Shown here: piece after piece, positions 24,955-36,476 of the stretch
Layout: each line of letters starts with the position of its first letter
How positions within the stretch are numbered: position 1 is the stretch's first letter
Source of the DNA: Cacajao melanocephalus
Taxonomy: Eukaryota > Chordata > Mammalia > Primates > Pitheciidae
Assembly: GCA_963573385.1 (NCBI GenBank)
Contig: CAUYLG010021625.1
Coordinates: 62,001-126,000, forward strand
Direction of reading: 5' to 3'
DNA: 64,000 nt
Made by a program: the position numbers and the translations under genes
Notes under the pieces: generated by a model
Told to the model about the DNA's origin: nothing
What the model saw: only the letters and a program-made list of their open reading frames with translations
Database searches by the model: none

Positions 24955-25712
24955 ATTAGTAGGTACTATTTTACATCTATCATCTTGTCAATTCTCATAA
25001 CAACCCTATGAAATACACATATTGTTATTGTCTGTATTTGGCAAATAAGGAGACTAAGGTTTAAAGAGCTAAAAATAGTGCACTCAATGTCTTTGTGTAG
25101 TCGTTTTCCAAGATAGCTGCCAATGATTTTCATCTTCTGGTGTTAGTGCCTTGAGTGCCCTCTCACATTTAATCTGGGGTGGACAGTGTGACCAGTAGAA
25201 CATGGCAAAGTTGATGATATATAAATCGCAAAGTGAAGCCATAAAGGCATTGGAGCTTCTGCTTTGCTTTCTTGGGTCACTCTGGGGTAAGCCAGCTGCC
25301 ATGTCATCAGAACACTCAAGTAGCCTGTGGAGAGGCCCATGTGAAAGGAAATTAATCTTCCTGCTTATAACCTCCACCAACTTGTCATGTGAGTAAGCTG
25401 CCTTGAATGTAGAGCCTCCAACCCCAGTCTAAGTTTCAGATGACTGCAGCCCTAGCCAACATGTGACTGCAACCTCATGAGAGACCTTGTGCCCAAGACC
25501 ACCCAGCCAAACTGCTCACCAAATCTGATCTACAGAAACTGTAGAAGATTAAAAAAAAAAAAGATTATTGCTGTCATAAGCTAGAAAGTTTTGGGGGTAA
25601 TTTGCTATACAGAATTAGGTAACTAGTTCAGTCTTACAGACAGTTAAATGGTAGAATCAACATTTTTAACCCCAAATATCATTCTAGAACCTATTCTCTT
25701 AACCATGAATGC
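24955..25712 (+). mobile_element. MIR SINE, sense, split by an MLT1-like LTR
   Basis: The first half (24955-25085: TTAGTAGGTACTATTTTAC, CATAACAACCCTATGAAAT, AGGAGACTAAGG) and the second half (25628-25712: CAGTTAAATGGTAGAATC, ACCTATTCTCTTAACCATGA) join in MIR order across the inserted LTR. Confidence 0.8.
25090..25626 (+). mobile_element. MLT1-like solo LTR, sense
   Basis: GCCAGCTGCCATGTCATCAG, TAGCCTGTGGAGAGGCCCATG, GACTGCAACCTCATGAGAG, ATCTACAGAAACTGTAG and TTTTGGGGGTAATTTGC follow the ERVL-MaLR MLT1 layout, ending in the AACTAG-like edge. It has no internal retroviral sequence. It is an ancient solo LTR. Confidence 0.75.
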
Positions 25713-25769
25713 TCTGTTTGCTTACATACTCATTTTTAACACAAAGTTAAAAGTTATTCAAGCATCTCA

Positions 25770-26175
25770 CAAACTCCATGTCACAGATGAGAAAACTGAG
25801 TCATGGAAAGGTTAAAAATGTAATTGGTGTGGTGGCTCATTCCTGTAATCCCAGTACTTTGGAAGACTGAGGTGGGCAGATCACCTGAGGCTAGGAGTTT
25901 GAGACCAGCCTGGTCAACATGGTGAAACCCCATCTCTACTAAAAATACAAAAATTAGCCAGGTGTAGTGGCAAGTGCCTGTAGTCCCAGCTACTTGGGAG
26001 GCTGAGGCAGGAGAATCACTTGAACCTGGTAGTGGAGGTTACAGTGAGCCAAGATTGTATCACTGCACTCCAGCCTGGGCAACAGAGCAAGACTCCCTCT
26101 AAAAAAAAAAATTAATTGTGGCTAGGTGGCCTAATTCCAAGACCTGTGTTCTTAGTCACTATACCATGCTGATGT
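25770..26175 (+). mobile_element. MIR fragment, sense, split by an Alu
   Basis: CACAGATGAGAAAACTGAG before the Alu and CCAAGACCTGTGTTCTTAG then TCACTATACCATGC after it are consecutive MIR parts. Confidence 0.75.
25821..26112 (+). mobile_element. AluS element, sense
   Basis: A full-length Alu from TGGTGTGGTGGCTCATTCC to the A tail at about 26101. GATCACCTGAGGCTAGGAG is the AluS-type box. The AATGTAATTG and AATTAATTG flanks look like a worn target duplication. Confidence 0.93.
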
Positions 26176-26179
26176 CATT

Positions 26180-27314
26180 ATCAGTATTATCCTTCAATAA
26201 AATTTATCTGGAGATAGAATGTCAAGAATAGAATGAAAAGGAAAGAGCCTAGAAGTGTGCACTTTCGCTGAGAGGCTTTTGCAGTTATTGAAGAAAACAG
26301 TTATTTGAAAGAAATAAGGCCTCTGTCATGGAGAGTAACTACTAAAATATTCTCAAAATATTCTTGATACCACTATCAGCTACTGAAGATTTGGATGAGC
26401 AGGCTCTTGGTGTGACACAATGTGATGTTTCTTATATTCCAACAACCTCTTCTCATTAGTCAATATTCCAGAAAAAAAACTTAACCATGGTCATTGCCCA
26501 ACCCAGTGTCCCAAATGGTGAGATTTGAACCAATCGAAGATTGCTTTCAGCATTTGCTATTATGTTTAGTCTCTATTTTCCTGTAGCACTCTAATAATTG
26601 GCTTTGTATTAAAATATACATGACTGTTTTTGAAAGAGGAAAGAGAATGGACCAAGATTTTCTGTCTTTGAAGTAAGCTAACGAATCAGTATAATTGGAA
26701 TGAGAAATCCTGGCACAGGAAGAGAGAACTGATTGTGCTCTGTCCTTGGTAGAATTTTGAGTCATTCATGCAGTATAGTGTCTGGAGTGTTCTAGTGAGT
26801 CATGCATTTCTAACTATGGAAGAAAAATGTATTTTCTAAAGCTGTCTGTTATTACTCATGTCTTTCAGTCAGGATAAGCAGATGCTGGTATCCTATTGAC
26901 TGGTGATCTAATAGAAAGTTTCTCATAGACAGGTCTGACACAATTTTCCTCTAACTCTGATAAATTTGGCACAAGTTTTTTTATTTGGCTTGCAAGATGT
27001 TTGCATTAACATTGTGACTTATTTTTGGCCTGGTGTTAAAAGGAGTGTTTAGTAACAAAATGGAGCATTTGGATTTTGTGGCAGCCGGGAGGAATGCTCT
27101 TATTTTATAATGAAACAACTGAACAAATGTTCTTTACAGTGATTCATTCCTCATGTGGGAAAAATTTCTTTTTATATATACTCTTTCTCTCTATTGGATA
27201 CATAAAACTGTTTTACCTTCAATATTTAGGCAGAATTTTCAGTGAGCAATTTGGGAGCAATATCTGTAAATTACAAAGATAGGCTCCTCTGCAAAAGTAA
27301 CCATAGGATTGAAT
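26180..27314. other. Repeat-poor stretch
   Basis: About 1.1 kb without any repeat I can name. No splice-bounded open frame stands out. Confidence 0.5.
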
Positions 27315-27455
27315 GTTAGGAACCACTTGGGTTCTATTCCTAACTGGGCCAGAGTTTGCATATAACCTTGAGCTATTCGCTTAATCTTTTTTAAACTTAG
27401 GTTTTCTGTCTGAAATGGGCAGAAAATTGCCTACCTATTTAGCTAAGGCAGAAAC
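27315..27455 (-). mobile_element. MIR SINE, antisense
   Basis: CCACTTGGGTTCTATTCCTAA, ATATAACCTTGAGCTATTCG and GGTTTTCTGTCTGAAATGGG match reverse-complement MIR. Confidence 0.75.
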
Positions 27456-27599
27456 AATTTCCTGATAGGAAGATGACTCAGCGGCCCAGGGCACTACGTA
27501 GCCTCTTGTCTTGGGCATCTTCAGGGAGACAGAGACAGCCAGAAGACTGAAGACCAGACCACACAAATGAATCCTGACATTCAGGAAGTGTAAAGAGGC

Positions 27600-27725
27600 T
27601 GAGTCATCATGGGCCTGCTATTTGTCAGGCACTGTGCTAAGACCTGAGAGATCATGGCCAACCAGACACACCCAAAGTCTCTGCCCTCATGAAGTTTACT
27701 GCCTAGTTTGCTTTGTGCATGTTTG
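27600..27725 (-). mobile_element. L2 3' end fragment, antisense
   Basis: TATTTGTCAGGCACTGTGCTA and GTCTCTGCCCTCATGAAGTT followed by TACTGCCTAG match the reverse complement of the L2 tail. Confidence 0.7.
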
Positions 27726-29985
27726 AAGTTATTTAGCAAGAGCTTCTATCATTTTGTTGCCTGGATCTGAGTCTTTTTTTTAAGTACAAGATTATTCAGA
27801 ATCACTGCCCAAAAAATACAACCCTAGGAGTCTTGTGAGAGAGAAGTTTGATATTGTATGGGGTATTGTTAAGACAGACATGAAAAGAAGTGCAATGTTT
27901 GACAGTGTTATTCCAAAGTTTGGCTCACTAGTCTTAATGGGAGCAATAGGTTCATCTTGACATCATCTATTACCTGAGATGAGAATGTGGGGAGAGTTTT
28001 TTAAATGTCTTGCATGGACTTTCACGTAGAGTTAATGCCCCTCCCCTCCACTGCCTGCAGAGAAACTTCTTATCAATCTGATGATGTCCAACTTGGATGA
28101 TGGCTGATTGGCCTGCAGGAGGTGAATGATGGGTTCTAAACAGGAGAGCTGATCCTGATCTTCTGCGGTCAGGGGCACACCCAATGATGGTGACATGGCA
28201 TCCTTGGTTTTGCACCACGTTTTTGTTTTCAGCTAATGTTCTAAGCAAAAAGTGGTTCTTCCCACAAAAGGAAATTTGAAATGCCCCTCCTCTTGTCACT
28301 GTGAGTGTTCCTCCCCACTGAGAAATGCAGCCACAGGTGCTGAGATTAGAGAGATGGGGAGAGAGCTGCACCATCACACAGTGGGTCCATCTGCTTCAGC
28401 TGATGCCAACTGTCTGGGAGTTCCTAAGTCCTCCAGCATTAGTGGTTCATCTGTTTCATTATAATTTTCAAATTAAAATGATTCAAAATCCTCTTCTACT
28501 CATGGAAGAGGTGGGTGGTGGGTGTCCTAGAAGCCTTGCGATATCTCTTGTGGTTTGGGGAGTTTATACTTCAAGTCATTTCTGAATCGAAACTTCTGCT
28601 TCATCTGAATTCTTTTTCACCTCTCTTCTTATCCCCTGCATAGTTGCCCATCTCCTCACCTTAGCATTATACCCTGTTAAGAACTGCCCGATTCCTTCAT
28701 CCTCTGAAGCCCCACTGATCCGAGTCAGAGGAGAGGGACTACATCACAGCAAACAACTTAAAACCGATGTTGAGTGCTCCTTATCTTACAAGTTATTTGG
28801 CCATTCATGCTCAAGTAAATTTCTCACTGGCTCTGTCCTCCACAGGCCTCTTTTTCACTGTCTTATTCAACTCTCTTCTTATTCCTAAAGCTCAACTTCC
28901 CTCTTACTATATTATTGTAGGGAATTTGGTTCTTTCTTGCCTCTATCCCAAAACACAGCTTTGGGCTTCATACCAGAGAGATGGGAGAAATGCCTCATTA
29001 AGCTACTCAGCTAAACTCATCTGTCTTGATACACAAAGCTCCACTGCAGTCTTCCCTTTCATAGGATCAAAGACTTAGGTGTGGTTTCCCTTCTCATGAG
29101 TCTCTGTATATGGAAGGCAGCAGGAATTAGGACTTTATCTCCCCTCTGGGTTGATTATGCTACCTCAGTGGCCCTAAGGAAGCAGAAGTGGCCTTTCATT
29201 TTTTGCCACACAAGAATAAAGGCTGCTAGAATTTTGTAAAGCATTTTGATAAGAGACTAAAAGTTCCCCAGAAATCAACTGACAAGGATTCATCACTTCA
29301 AGTTGCTATCTTAGCCAACTGCATAAGCAAAGACTAAAAGCTGAGCATCATAATCTCTGAAGTGTGAGGAGGGCATTCGGTCAGCATGTATGGCACAAGA
29401 CAGGGTGGTATATGCAAGATACACAGGGGATCTCTGGGATTGGAACAAGAGGGATCCAATCTGAATTAAAACCAGCCAAGCCCTGGAGGAACTGGAGAGC
29501 AGTATCAGAATCTCTTCCCTAGTCTTCCTTATTCATAGCCATACACATATACATATTCAGTGTGAAATGTACCTCATTCACATTTCTGAATGTTGCTTTA
29601 GTTATCAACAAATACTCTGTCTTCAGAAAATCACTTGTTTCTGTATAGGTATTACTTGTCTAAAGGGGCAATACCAAATAGCTGCATCCTTTATAGAATG
29701 TTGTCTTAACTAGGCTTATTTATAGAGACACAACCGTATAGTAAGGCCTGAACTTTTTCTGCATCTAGCAGTTTTTGGAAGGAAATATGACAAAGTATAA
29801 CATTTTAAAAAATGTTTTCAGAACAACCATATATTCAGTGTTCTCTTTCCAATGACGTATAAAAATTTTTACTATTTTTCTTGTGTCATGTAGAGTTTAA
29901 GTTCTTTGGAGGAATGGACAGAAATGAAATATGAGAGAGCACAAATATTGGAGTAATGGTGTTTCATGACCCTTTCCATAGGCAG
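27726..29985. other. Repeat-poor stretch
   Basis: More than 2 kb with no repeat I can name. It holds a 135-residue minus-strand frame (27970-28377), rich in Gly, Ser and His, with no signal peptide, membrane segment or family motif and no visible promoter or poly-A context. I treat it as a chance frame. Confidence 0.45.
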
Positions 29986-29989
29986 TTCA

Positions 29990-30262
29990 GTTCACAGCAT
30001 GGCTGCTTATTTTCTTCTGGGCCAGTAGTAGAGCATCTCTCTGCTGCTTCACCTTTTAAAGGGCTCACCAGATTAGGTAGGCCCACCCAGGTTAGTTTCA
30101 TTTTTAATTAACTCAAAGTCAACTGAATAGGAACTGATTGTGGGAGGGATAGCTCATCATAGTCACTGGTCCTGCCCACATTCAAGAGGATGGGACTACG
30201 GCAGGGCCTATATATTAGGGGCTGGGAATCTTGGAGGCCATCTTAGAATCCTGCCTATCATA
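29990..30262 (-). mobile_element. Old LTR-like repeat, family not named
   Basis: GGGCTCACCAGATTAGGTAG, GGCCCACCCAGGTTAG, TCAAAGTCAACTGAATAGGA and TTGGAGGCCATCTTAGAATC are words I associate with old mammalian repeats in this orientation (the GGGCTTCACCTGATTAGGTC motif). The exact family is uncertain. Confidence 0.4.
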
Positions 30263-31013
<751 letters not shown>

Positions 31014-31180
31014 AAATGATGAGGCGGAGTTGTTGGCTTTCATGATGACAACCACCAAAATAGTCTTGTTTATCACCCTGGCTTTGATTTTCAGATAACT
31101 AAGCAACCTTCTCATTCAAATTTGGTTTTGTAAGTATCCGGCAGAGAATTTACTGACACATGAGCATGGGAATTCTGGTA

Positions 31181-31220
31181 CTCTTGATTATATTTTGTGA
31201 TTCTTGATTATATTTTACAT
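31181..31220. repeat. Tandem duplication of a 20-base unit
   Basis: CTCTTGATTATATTTTGTGA is followed directly by TTCTTGATTATATTTTACAT: two copies with four differences. Confidence 0.9.
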
Positions 31221-32572
31221 ATGAATATGTTTTATAACAAAAATAATAAACATTCTGGTTTATATATTATTCTTGCATGAATTTGATTAATGTTGATCAG
31301 CACTCTAGGGCCCAGCTCTCCCTACGTATACCCACAGAACTGACCTTCTGGCCATGTAGTTGAGGATTAGACTCTAAATGAGATGACCAAGGATGTTGTC
31401 ATCCCCTGAGACCCTGACTGGTTCCTGACCTAGACAACAACTCTGTCTCAGCTTTCTCTTACTGCGGCAGGTTCGATTGATAACATGCTTTGAGAAGGCA
31501 ATGTCAGTGACCTTAATGTTCTGAGCCAAAATCAGCTGGTGGCACAGGCTGACAACCTGAGTATGTTTTTTAGCTGAAATGAGCAAGTGGTTGCAGCAGT
31601 CACCACAGCAACGGTGTGGCTGGAACCCTTGGGAGCTTTCAGCAGAGGAATAAGGGCAGCTATGAGGATGGCTTCAACCAGAATTAATAGCAACTAACTT
31701 TTAGTACTAGCCTTCTGGGAATCCTTTATATTTTCCCTAGTAAACAAAAGTACGCACTGTGATTGTTCTTCAACGTGAAACCCTTCTCTTGGCTTTTATG
31801 CAATACTTCTACTCTTATTGCTCTTCTGGATTTTATAAATGCTAAGTAAATCTTCATAACAGCCTGAAATTTAGTGGGAGAAATGGAACAAAAGAAATTG
31901 GAGAATTTGTTTTAGGCTACAGAAAACTGTAGCTTTTGTCTAATTTTCGATTCTGCATTTCTGAATTTTTCATTTATAATCTTACTCGCCAGGCTGTACT
32001 TATGTCCAAATGAAAAGAAACACAAAGTAAAATGCTAAGGAGAGAAGAACAGTGAACTCAGAGAGTTATTTTGAGTCTGTTCTATGAAGTCAGAGTTTTG
32101 ACCAGTTGCTTAGTGATTGCATTTAGAAGTCAATCACAGCTTCACCTACTTGGTTGTTATGATGGGTTAATATTGCAGTTATTACTTTGGTAAATGTGAA
32201 TAAAATATGCTTGACTGGTACTCGGGGAACTGTGCAAGTTGTTAGGACTTTTATTAATAGGTGGAAAGGTCTGAGAATGACAGAAAAGGAAATCTAGAAG
32301 CAAGGTTTATTGATGGTATTTATCACCATCACCAGAGACTAAAGTGAGGTACCATATTGGTGAAATAGACCGCAGCTGAGAGGATGGAGCCAAAGTGAGC
32401 CACAGTGACTGATTTAAGATTCTAGTGGTTTAGCATGAATACTAGTATTTTTTTGGAAAATCCACCAAGCTCCAAAAACAATTTCATAAAGAAATATGTG
32501 TAGATGATAATGAGTTAAAGAAGTCACACTGATTTCTTTGCATCAGAACTTCTCTGAGTCTTTCCTATGTGT
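31221..32572. other. Repeat-poor stretch
   Basis: No repeat I can name. A 70-residue minus-strand frame at 31374-31586 has no family match that I recognise. Confidence 0.45.
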
Positions 32573-32933
32573 TGTGGACTAAATATTTGTGTCCCTCTAA
32601 AATTCATATGTTGAATTTCTCACTCTCCATATGATGGTATTTGGAAGTGGAGCCTTTGAGAGGTGATCAAGTTTAGGTGCAGTCATAAGGGTGGGGCCCC
32701 CATGTTGAGTTTAATGTTCTTATAAGAAGAGAAAGAGAAACCAGAGCTCTCTCTGCCATGTGAAGACACAGTGAAAAGGTGGGCCATCTGTAAGCCAAGA
32801 AGAGAGCCCTCATCAGGAACCAAATCAGCCAGCACCTTCCTAGACCCCAGGATGGTGAGAAATAAATGTCTGTTCTTCAAGCCATCCAGTTGATGATATT
32901 TTGTTATGGCAGCCCGAGCTAAGACACCATACT
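32573..32933 (+). mobile_element. MLT1-type solo LTR, sense
   Basis: The LTR runs from TGTGGACTAAATATTTGTGTC to GCCCGAGCTAAGACACCA. Interior landmarks: AAATTCATATGTTGAATTTC, TGCCATGTGAAGACACAG, GAGAAATAAATGTCTGTTC and ATATTTTGTTATGGCAGCCC. ERVL-MaLR class without internal sequence. Confidence 0.88.
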
Positions 32934-33884
32934 AATGTTAACTATAATTTTCCAAGAAGGCTGTGCAATATCCAGTGTTTCTCAAACTTATTTGAATAGG
33001 AATTGTTTTTCTCAGTGCATCTGGGAGAGGGTGGGGGTAGAACTAGCCTAAGGTACAGCAAGAAAGGCGCCTGCCCTGGGATCCATACTTTAGAGGCCCC
33101 AGTAAGACCCTCCTCTTGCTATGCCCCTTCCCACAGAACCATAGGGATATTCTCACTCAGAATTATAGTGCCCCTTTAAACATCATGCTCTGGGCCTGCA
33201 TGAGTTTCTTTTCTAGTTTGTCCTCCAAAGAGTGGACTCCCTTTTCATCCAAGCCTTGGGGTACCAAGGGCGAGTTGTTTGCAGGGGTTTGGAGACAGAG
33301 CTGGATGTAGACTGTCATATCCACACAGGAACACATGAAGCTCTCTTGGTGGGGTCTGGGGCCAAGGATAGGAAGAGAAATGAAATGGCTGAGAATAATT
33401 TCACCTGGGAATAAGTTCCAATGCAGAATTCTGTGGAGTCTAAGAATCCTACATTTGAACCTGCACTTCCAAGTTGTTATGAAGGTGCATTTACAAAGGT
33501 GGGAGGTTACTTTCAAAGTTTGCTAGTTTGCTTAATAACTTTAAAATATTTAGACATATAAAATGTGGGCCTCTATTGGTACTATATATAACTTCAAGCT
33601 CTTTAAACATTAGGAGGGAGCCTGGACTGGTGTATCTGAGGACCCAGGTCTGAAGAACTTGCTTTAAAGTTCACTCTGCTGATTTTTTCAACACCACTCT
33701 ATGCTCTACTGCCACGTGTGTCTTGGGTGGCAGGTGAGAAGAAGGCTCAGCCTGGAGATGGTGCCACCATGCCTCCAGCTTCCTTGGATGGCTACCATCT
33801 GAAGTCCAAGTGATTAGCTCTGCAACTGAGGGATAGCATCATGCTGCTACCCCATGCAGAGGGCCTGGAGTACAGTAAAAGCAC
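32934..33884. other. Mostly unannotated stretch
   Basis: A short hAT-like scrap, CCAGTGTTTCTCAAACTTATT, lies at 32970-32992. Otherwise nothing named. Four overlapping frames at 33116-33526 share no family features. Confidence 0.45.
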
Positions 33885-33964
33885 AGGCCTGAAACCTGCA
33901 TTTCTAACAAGTCCCCAGATGATGCTGAGGCTGCTGGTTTGTGACTACACTTTGAGAACCACTG
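33885..33964 (+). mobile_element. MER5A hAT fragment, sense
   Basis: AAACCTGCATTTCTAACAAG, GATGATGCTGAGGCTGCTGG and ACTTTGAGAACCACTG are the MER5A 3' half with its terminal inverted repeat intact. Confidence 0.88.
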
Positions 33965-34164
33965 ATCTGGAGCACTGGGCATTGTTTTGAAAGGCTACAC
34001 TTGTACCACAGGTCACTGATGTAGGGAAGTGGGTAGAGGGACAGCCAGATGGCAGGATAAAGGTGCTATACTTCAGGGCTGGCACTAAAGATGAATGTGG
34101 TGGGCTTCCCAGCTTAGCCTAGGAATATGGCTTTCAAGTCTCTTGTGTATTGGATGTTTGATAA

Positions 34165-34215
34165 TTGCTGCTCTGGACACATAGTAGGTGCTCAATTAAC
34201 ACTTGCTGAATCAGG
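34165..34215 (+). mobile_element. L2 3' tail, sense
   Basis: GGACACATAGTAGGTGCTCAA and TTAACACTTGCTGAATC are the last 50 bases of L2. Confidence 0.8.
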
Positions 34216-34695
34216 TATTGTTCAAACAAGATTTCCAGAGATCAAGAGGTTTATACAACTACAAAATGAATGGGCATATCTACCAAAAAGTTAATTTATC
34301 TGGCACGTCCAGAGAGTGTGATGGGTTTCCCAAATAGCCAAAGTAAGGGTCTTTCTAAAGCATGAGAGATCTTGGGCAACACTGTCCATGCAGGCTCCTA
34401 AGATCATCACACTTGGAATCACCCCGTCAGCATCTTTAATAGGCTCCCTTGGGTTATCTTTATTTAAGAGAGAAATTCAAAATTTGAATTTTAATAATGC
34501 TCCAAATTAGAAGTATAAGGTATAGCATCACCATCACCACGGGGCCTAGGGCACTGCCTTCCCCAAAGCATAGCTCTAACTATGAGTTACCATTAAAAAT
34601 AGCAACCTCATTTTACTTTAGCCATTTTAGGGCTTCACATAATAGACATTTATTTTATGCTCACTTAAGAGTACAGTACAGTTTTAGGTCAAGCG
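34216..34695. other. Unannotated stretch
   Basis: Nothing named. AAATTCAAAATTTGAATTT near 34471 is a short near-palindrome. Confidence 0.45.
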
Positions 34696-34714
34696 GAGGT
34701 GGTGGTGGTGGTAG
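34696..34714. repeat. (GGT)n microsatellite
   Basis: AGGTGGTGGTGGTGGTAGT, four to five perfect triplets. Confidence 0.9.
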
Positions 34715-34764
34715 TGCATATATGTGTGTCTGTATGTGAGTTTGCTGTGGGAGCAGGGGAAGTA

Positions 34765-34930
34765 CTCTGCTCTACGCAATCATTCAGAGACGCAACGGAT
34801 GGAGGCTCTGCCGTCTTCAGTGAGAGGCTTCCACGGTTGCCCTGAATGTCAACATTCACGTAGCAGAGGAATAAAGAACATTAAGGATTGTGGCGGGGAC
34901 CTCATGCTGGTGAACATTCCTTCCTTTGCT
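34765..34930 (-). mobile_element. Old interspersed repeat, same family as 7040-7390
   Basis: CATTCAGAGACGCAACGGATG, GAGGCTCTGCCGTCTTCAG, GCTTCCACGGTTGCCCTGAAT and GTCAACATTCACGTAGCAG match the family motif order ATTCAGGGACCCAGGCTGATG ... CTTCCAAGGTTGCCCTGG. Family name not assigned. Confidence 0.5.
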
Positions 34931-36103
34931 AAGATTTAATTGCATGACTGTATTAAGCAGCAAAGGTGGGGGAGGGGCGGGCAGAAATAGAGTCCCTGGC
35001 TGCTCACCCACTTTTCAGCAACAACTCCACCCTGTACAAAAGAGGAGCACAGACTTTTGGTATACAGCCAGGTACATCTGATAGGGATGGAAGCCTTCCT
35101 GAAATGTGTGAGTCCTGTTCCTGAATGATGCAGAGAACATAATCCTTTCTTGAAAACTTAGTGCAGTGTTTCCCAGTGTGTGTTTCTAGTTGACCTAACC
35201 TTGTGAGGTGCTCCCAAAACACAACTAAACAAGACAAAAGTCTTGTGGTCAGAGCTCCGTAATTCTAGTTTCCACAAAGGGAACATTTTTAGATAGGAAT
35301 TACATTTTAACATGTGTGACTCTTTCAATTCATTTCAGATTACTTCAATGGATGGATTTTTTTTTTTGTATCTGTCACTCTTCTACCTATTTTTCTTCAT
35401 CTTTCCTAGGTGTCTTTACAGCTGTGAGGTAAGAGAATGGAACATTTTGTGGGTGATGACTTGTAGTTCTGTGCTTCCTCTTCATCTGGCCCAAGTTTTC
35501 AATCAAAGGATCAAAAAACAAGCTTCAAGGGAAAGAAGAAACTGTTTGTTTTAGATATTTAATAGTTCTTTGTTGTTTTGCATTCTGCAGGATATCTAAC
35601 CACTGTTATATTTTTCTAGGGAAAATTTCTTCAGAGTTAGAGAAACTACTTGATACCGAGAAAAAAAAAAAAAAAAAAGACAAACCCTGCTATGGCAGGC
35701 GCTTCTGAGCTCTGAGCTTGAGATCAAATAATGTATTTTAGTTTCCTACACATCGTACTGTCTATGATTTTAGTTTCAGATGAGAGGAAGAGAAAGAAAA
35801 ACTTCTGTCCTTTTCTATCAGGTATTCTTAGAAATGCCAACTCATTTTTCTGGAGTATATATAGCACAAGTTAACAAGAAAAATGAATCACTTCCAGTAC
35901 TATGTGGGAACTGTGGCACTGTAGTAACACAGCTTACTTTCAAACAAGTGGCTTGAAAGCAACATTCTCTATTTTTAAAGTTACAATTGGATTACCAAAG
36001 TGGATGAGCAAGACTATGAAGAGGGCTGTCACTTCAACTGAATTTAGGGTTGTCCTGAAAGTTAATTGAACACATTTAATAGTAATATATGTAACTGTCA
36101 CTG
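34931..36103. other. Unannotated stretch
   Basis: No repeat named. An A19 run lies at about 35660-35678. TTTTTCTTCATCTTTCCTAG followed 19 bases later by GTAAGA at 35410-35434 is a splice-site-like pair that I do not call an exon. Confidence 0.45.
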
Positions 36104-36108
36104 TGCTG

Positions 36109-36471
36109 TGTATTAGTCCATTTTCACGCTGTTGATAAAAACATACCCGAGACTGAGTAATTTATAAAGAAAAAGATGTTTAATGAACTCACAGTTCCAT
36201 ATGGCTGGTGAGGCCTGACAATCATGACAGAAGGCGAAAGGCACATTTTACATGGTGGCAGACAAGAGAGAAAATGAGAGCCAAGTGAAAGGAGTTTCCC
36301 CTTATAAAACCATCAGATCTCATGAGACTTATTCACTACCACAAGAGTAGTATGGGGGAAACCACCCCCACGTTCAAGTATCTCCTACCAGGTCCCTCCC
36401 ACAACACGTTGGAATTATGGGAGCTACAATTCAAGATGAGATTTGGGTGGGGACACAGCCAAAGCATATCA
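36109..36471 (-). mobile_element. MST/THE1-type solo LTR, antisense
   Basis: The LTR starts TGTATTAGTCCATTTTCACG and ends AGCCAAAGCATATCA. It is flanked by the same five bases TGCTG on both sides (36104-36108 and 36472-36476), which fits the 5-bp target duplication of MaLR elements and shows complete ends. No internal retroviral sequence is present. Confidence 0.95.
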
Positions 36472-36476
36472 TGCTG

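Noticed and set aside
27970..28377. 135-residue minus-strand frame
   Set aside because: No family resemblance, no A tail or target duplication that would mark a processed pseudogene.
31374..31586. 70-residue minus-strand frame with a protein-like composition
   Set aside because: I considered a processed pseudogene of a helical cytoskeletal protein but found no motif I could match and no tail or flanking duplication.
32970..32992. A second MER5-type element
   Set aside because: Only CCAGTGTTTCTCAAACTT remains, too short to call an element.
35410..35434. Possible 19-base microexon between TTTCCTAG and GTAAGA
   Set aside because: The splice-site words are frequent by chance, and the segment has no supporting frame or neighbouring exon.
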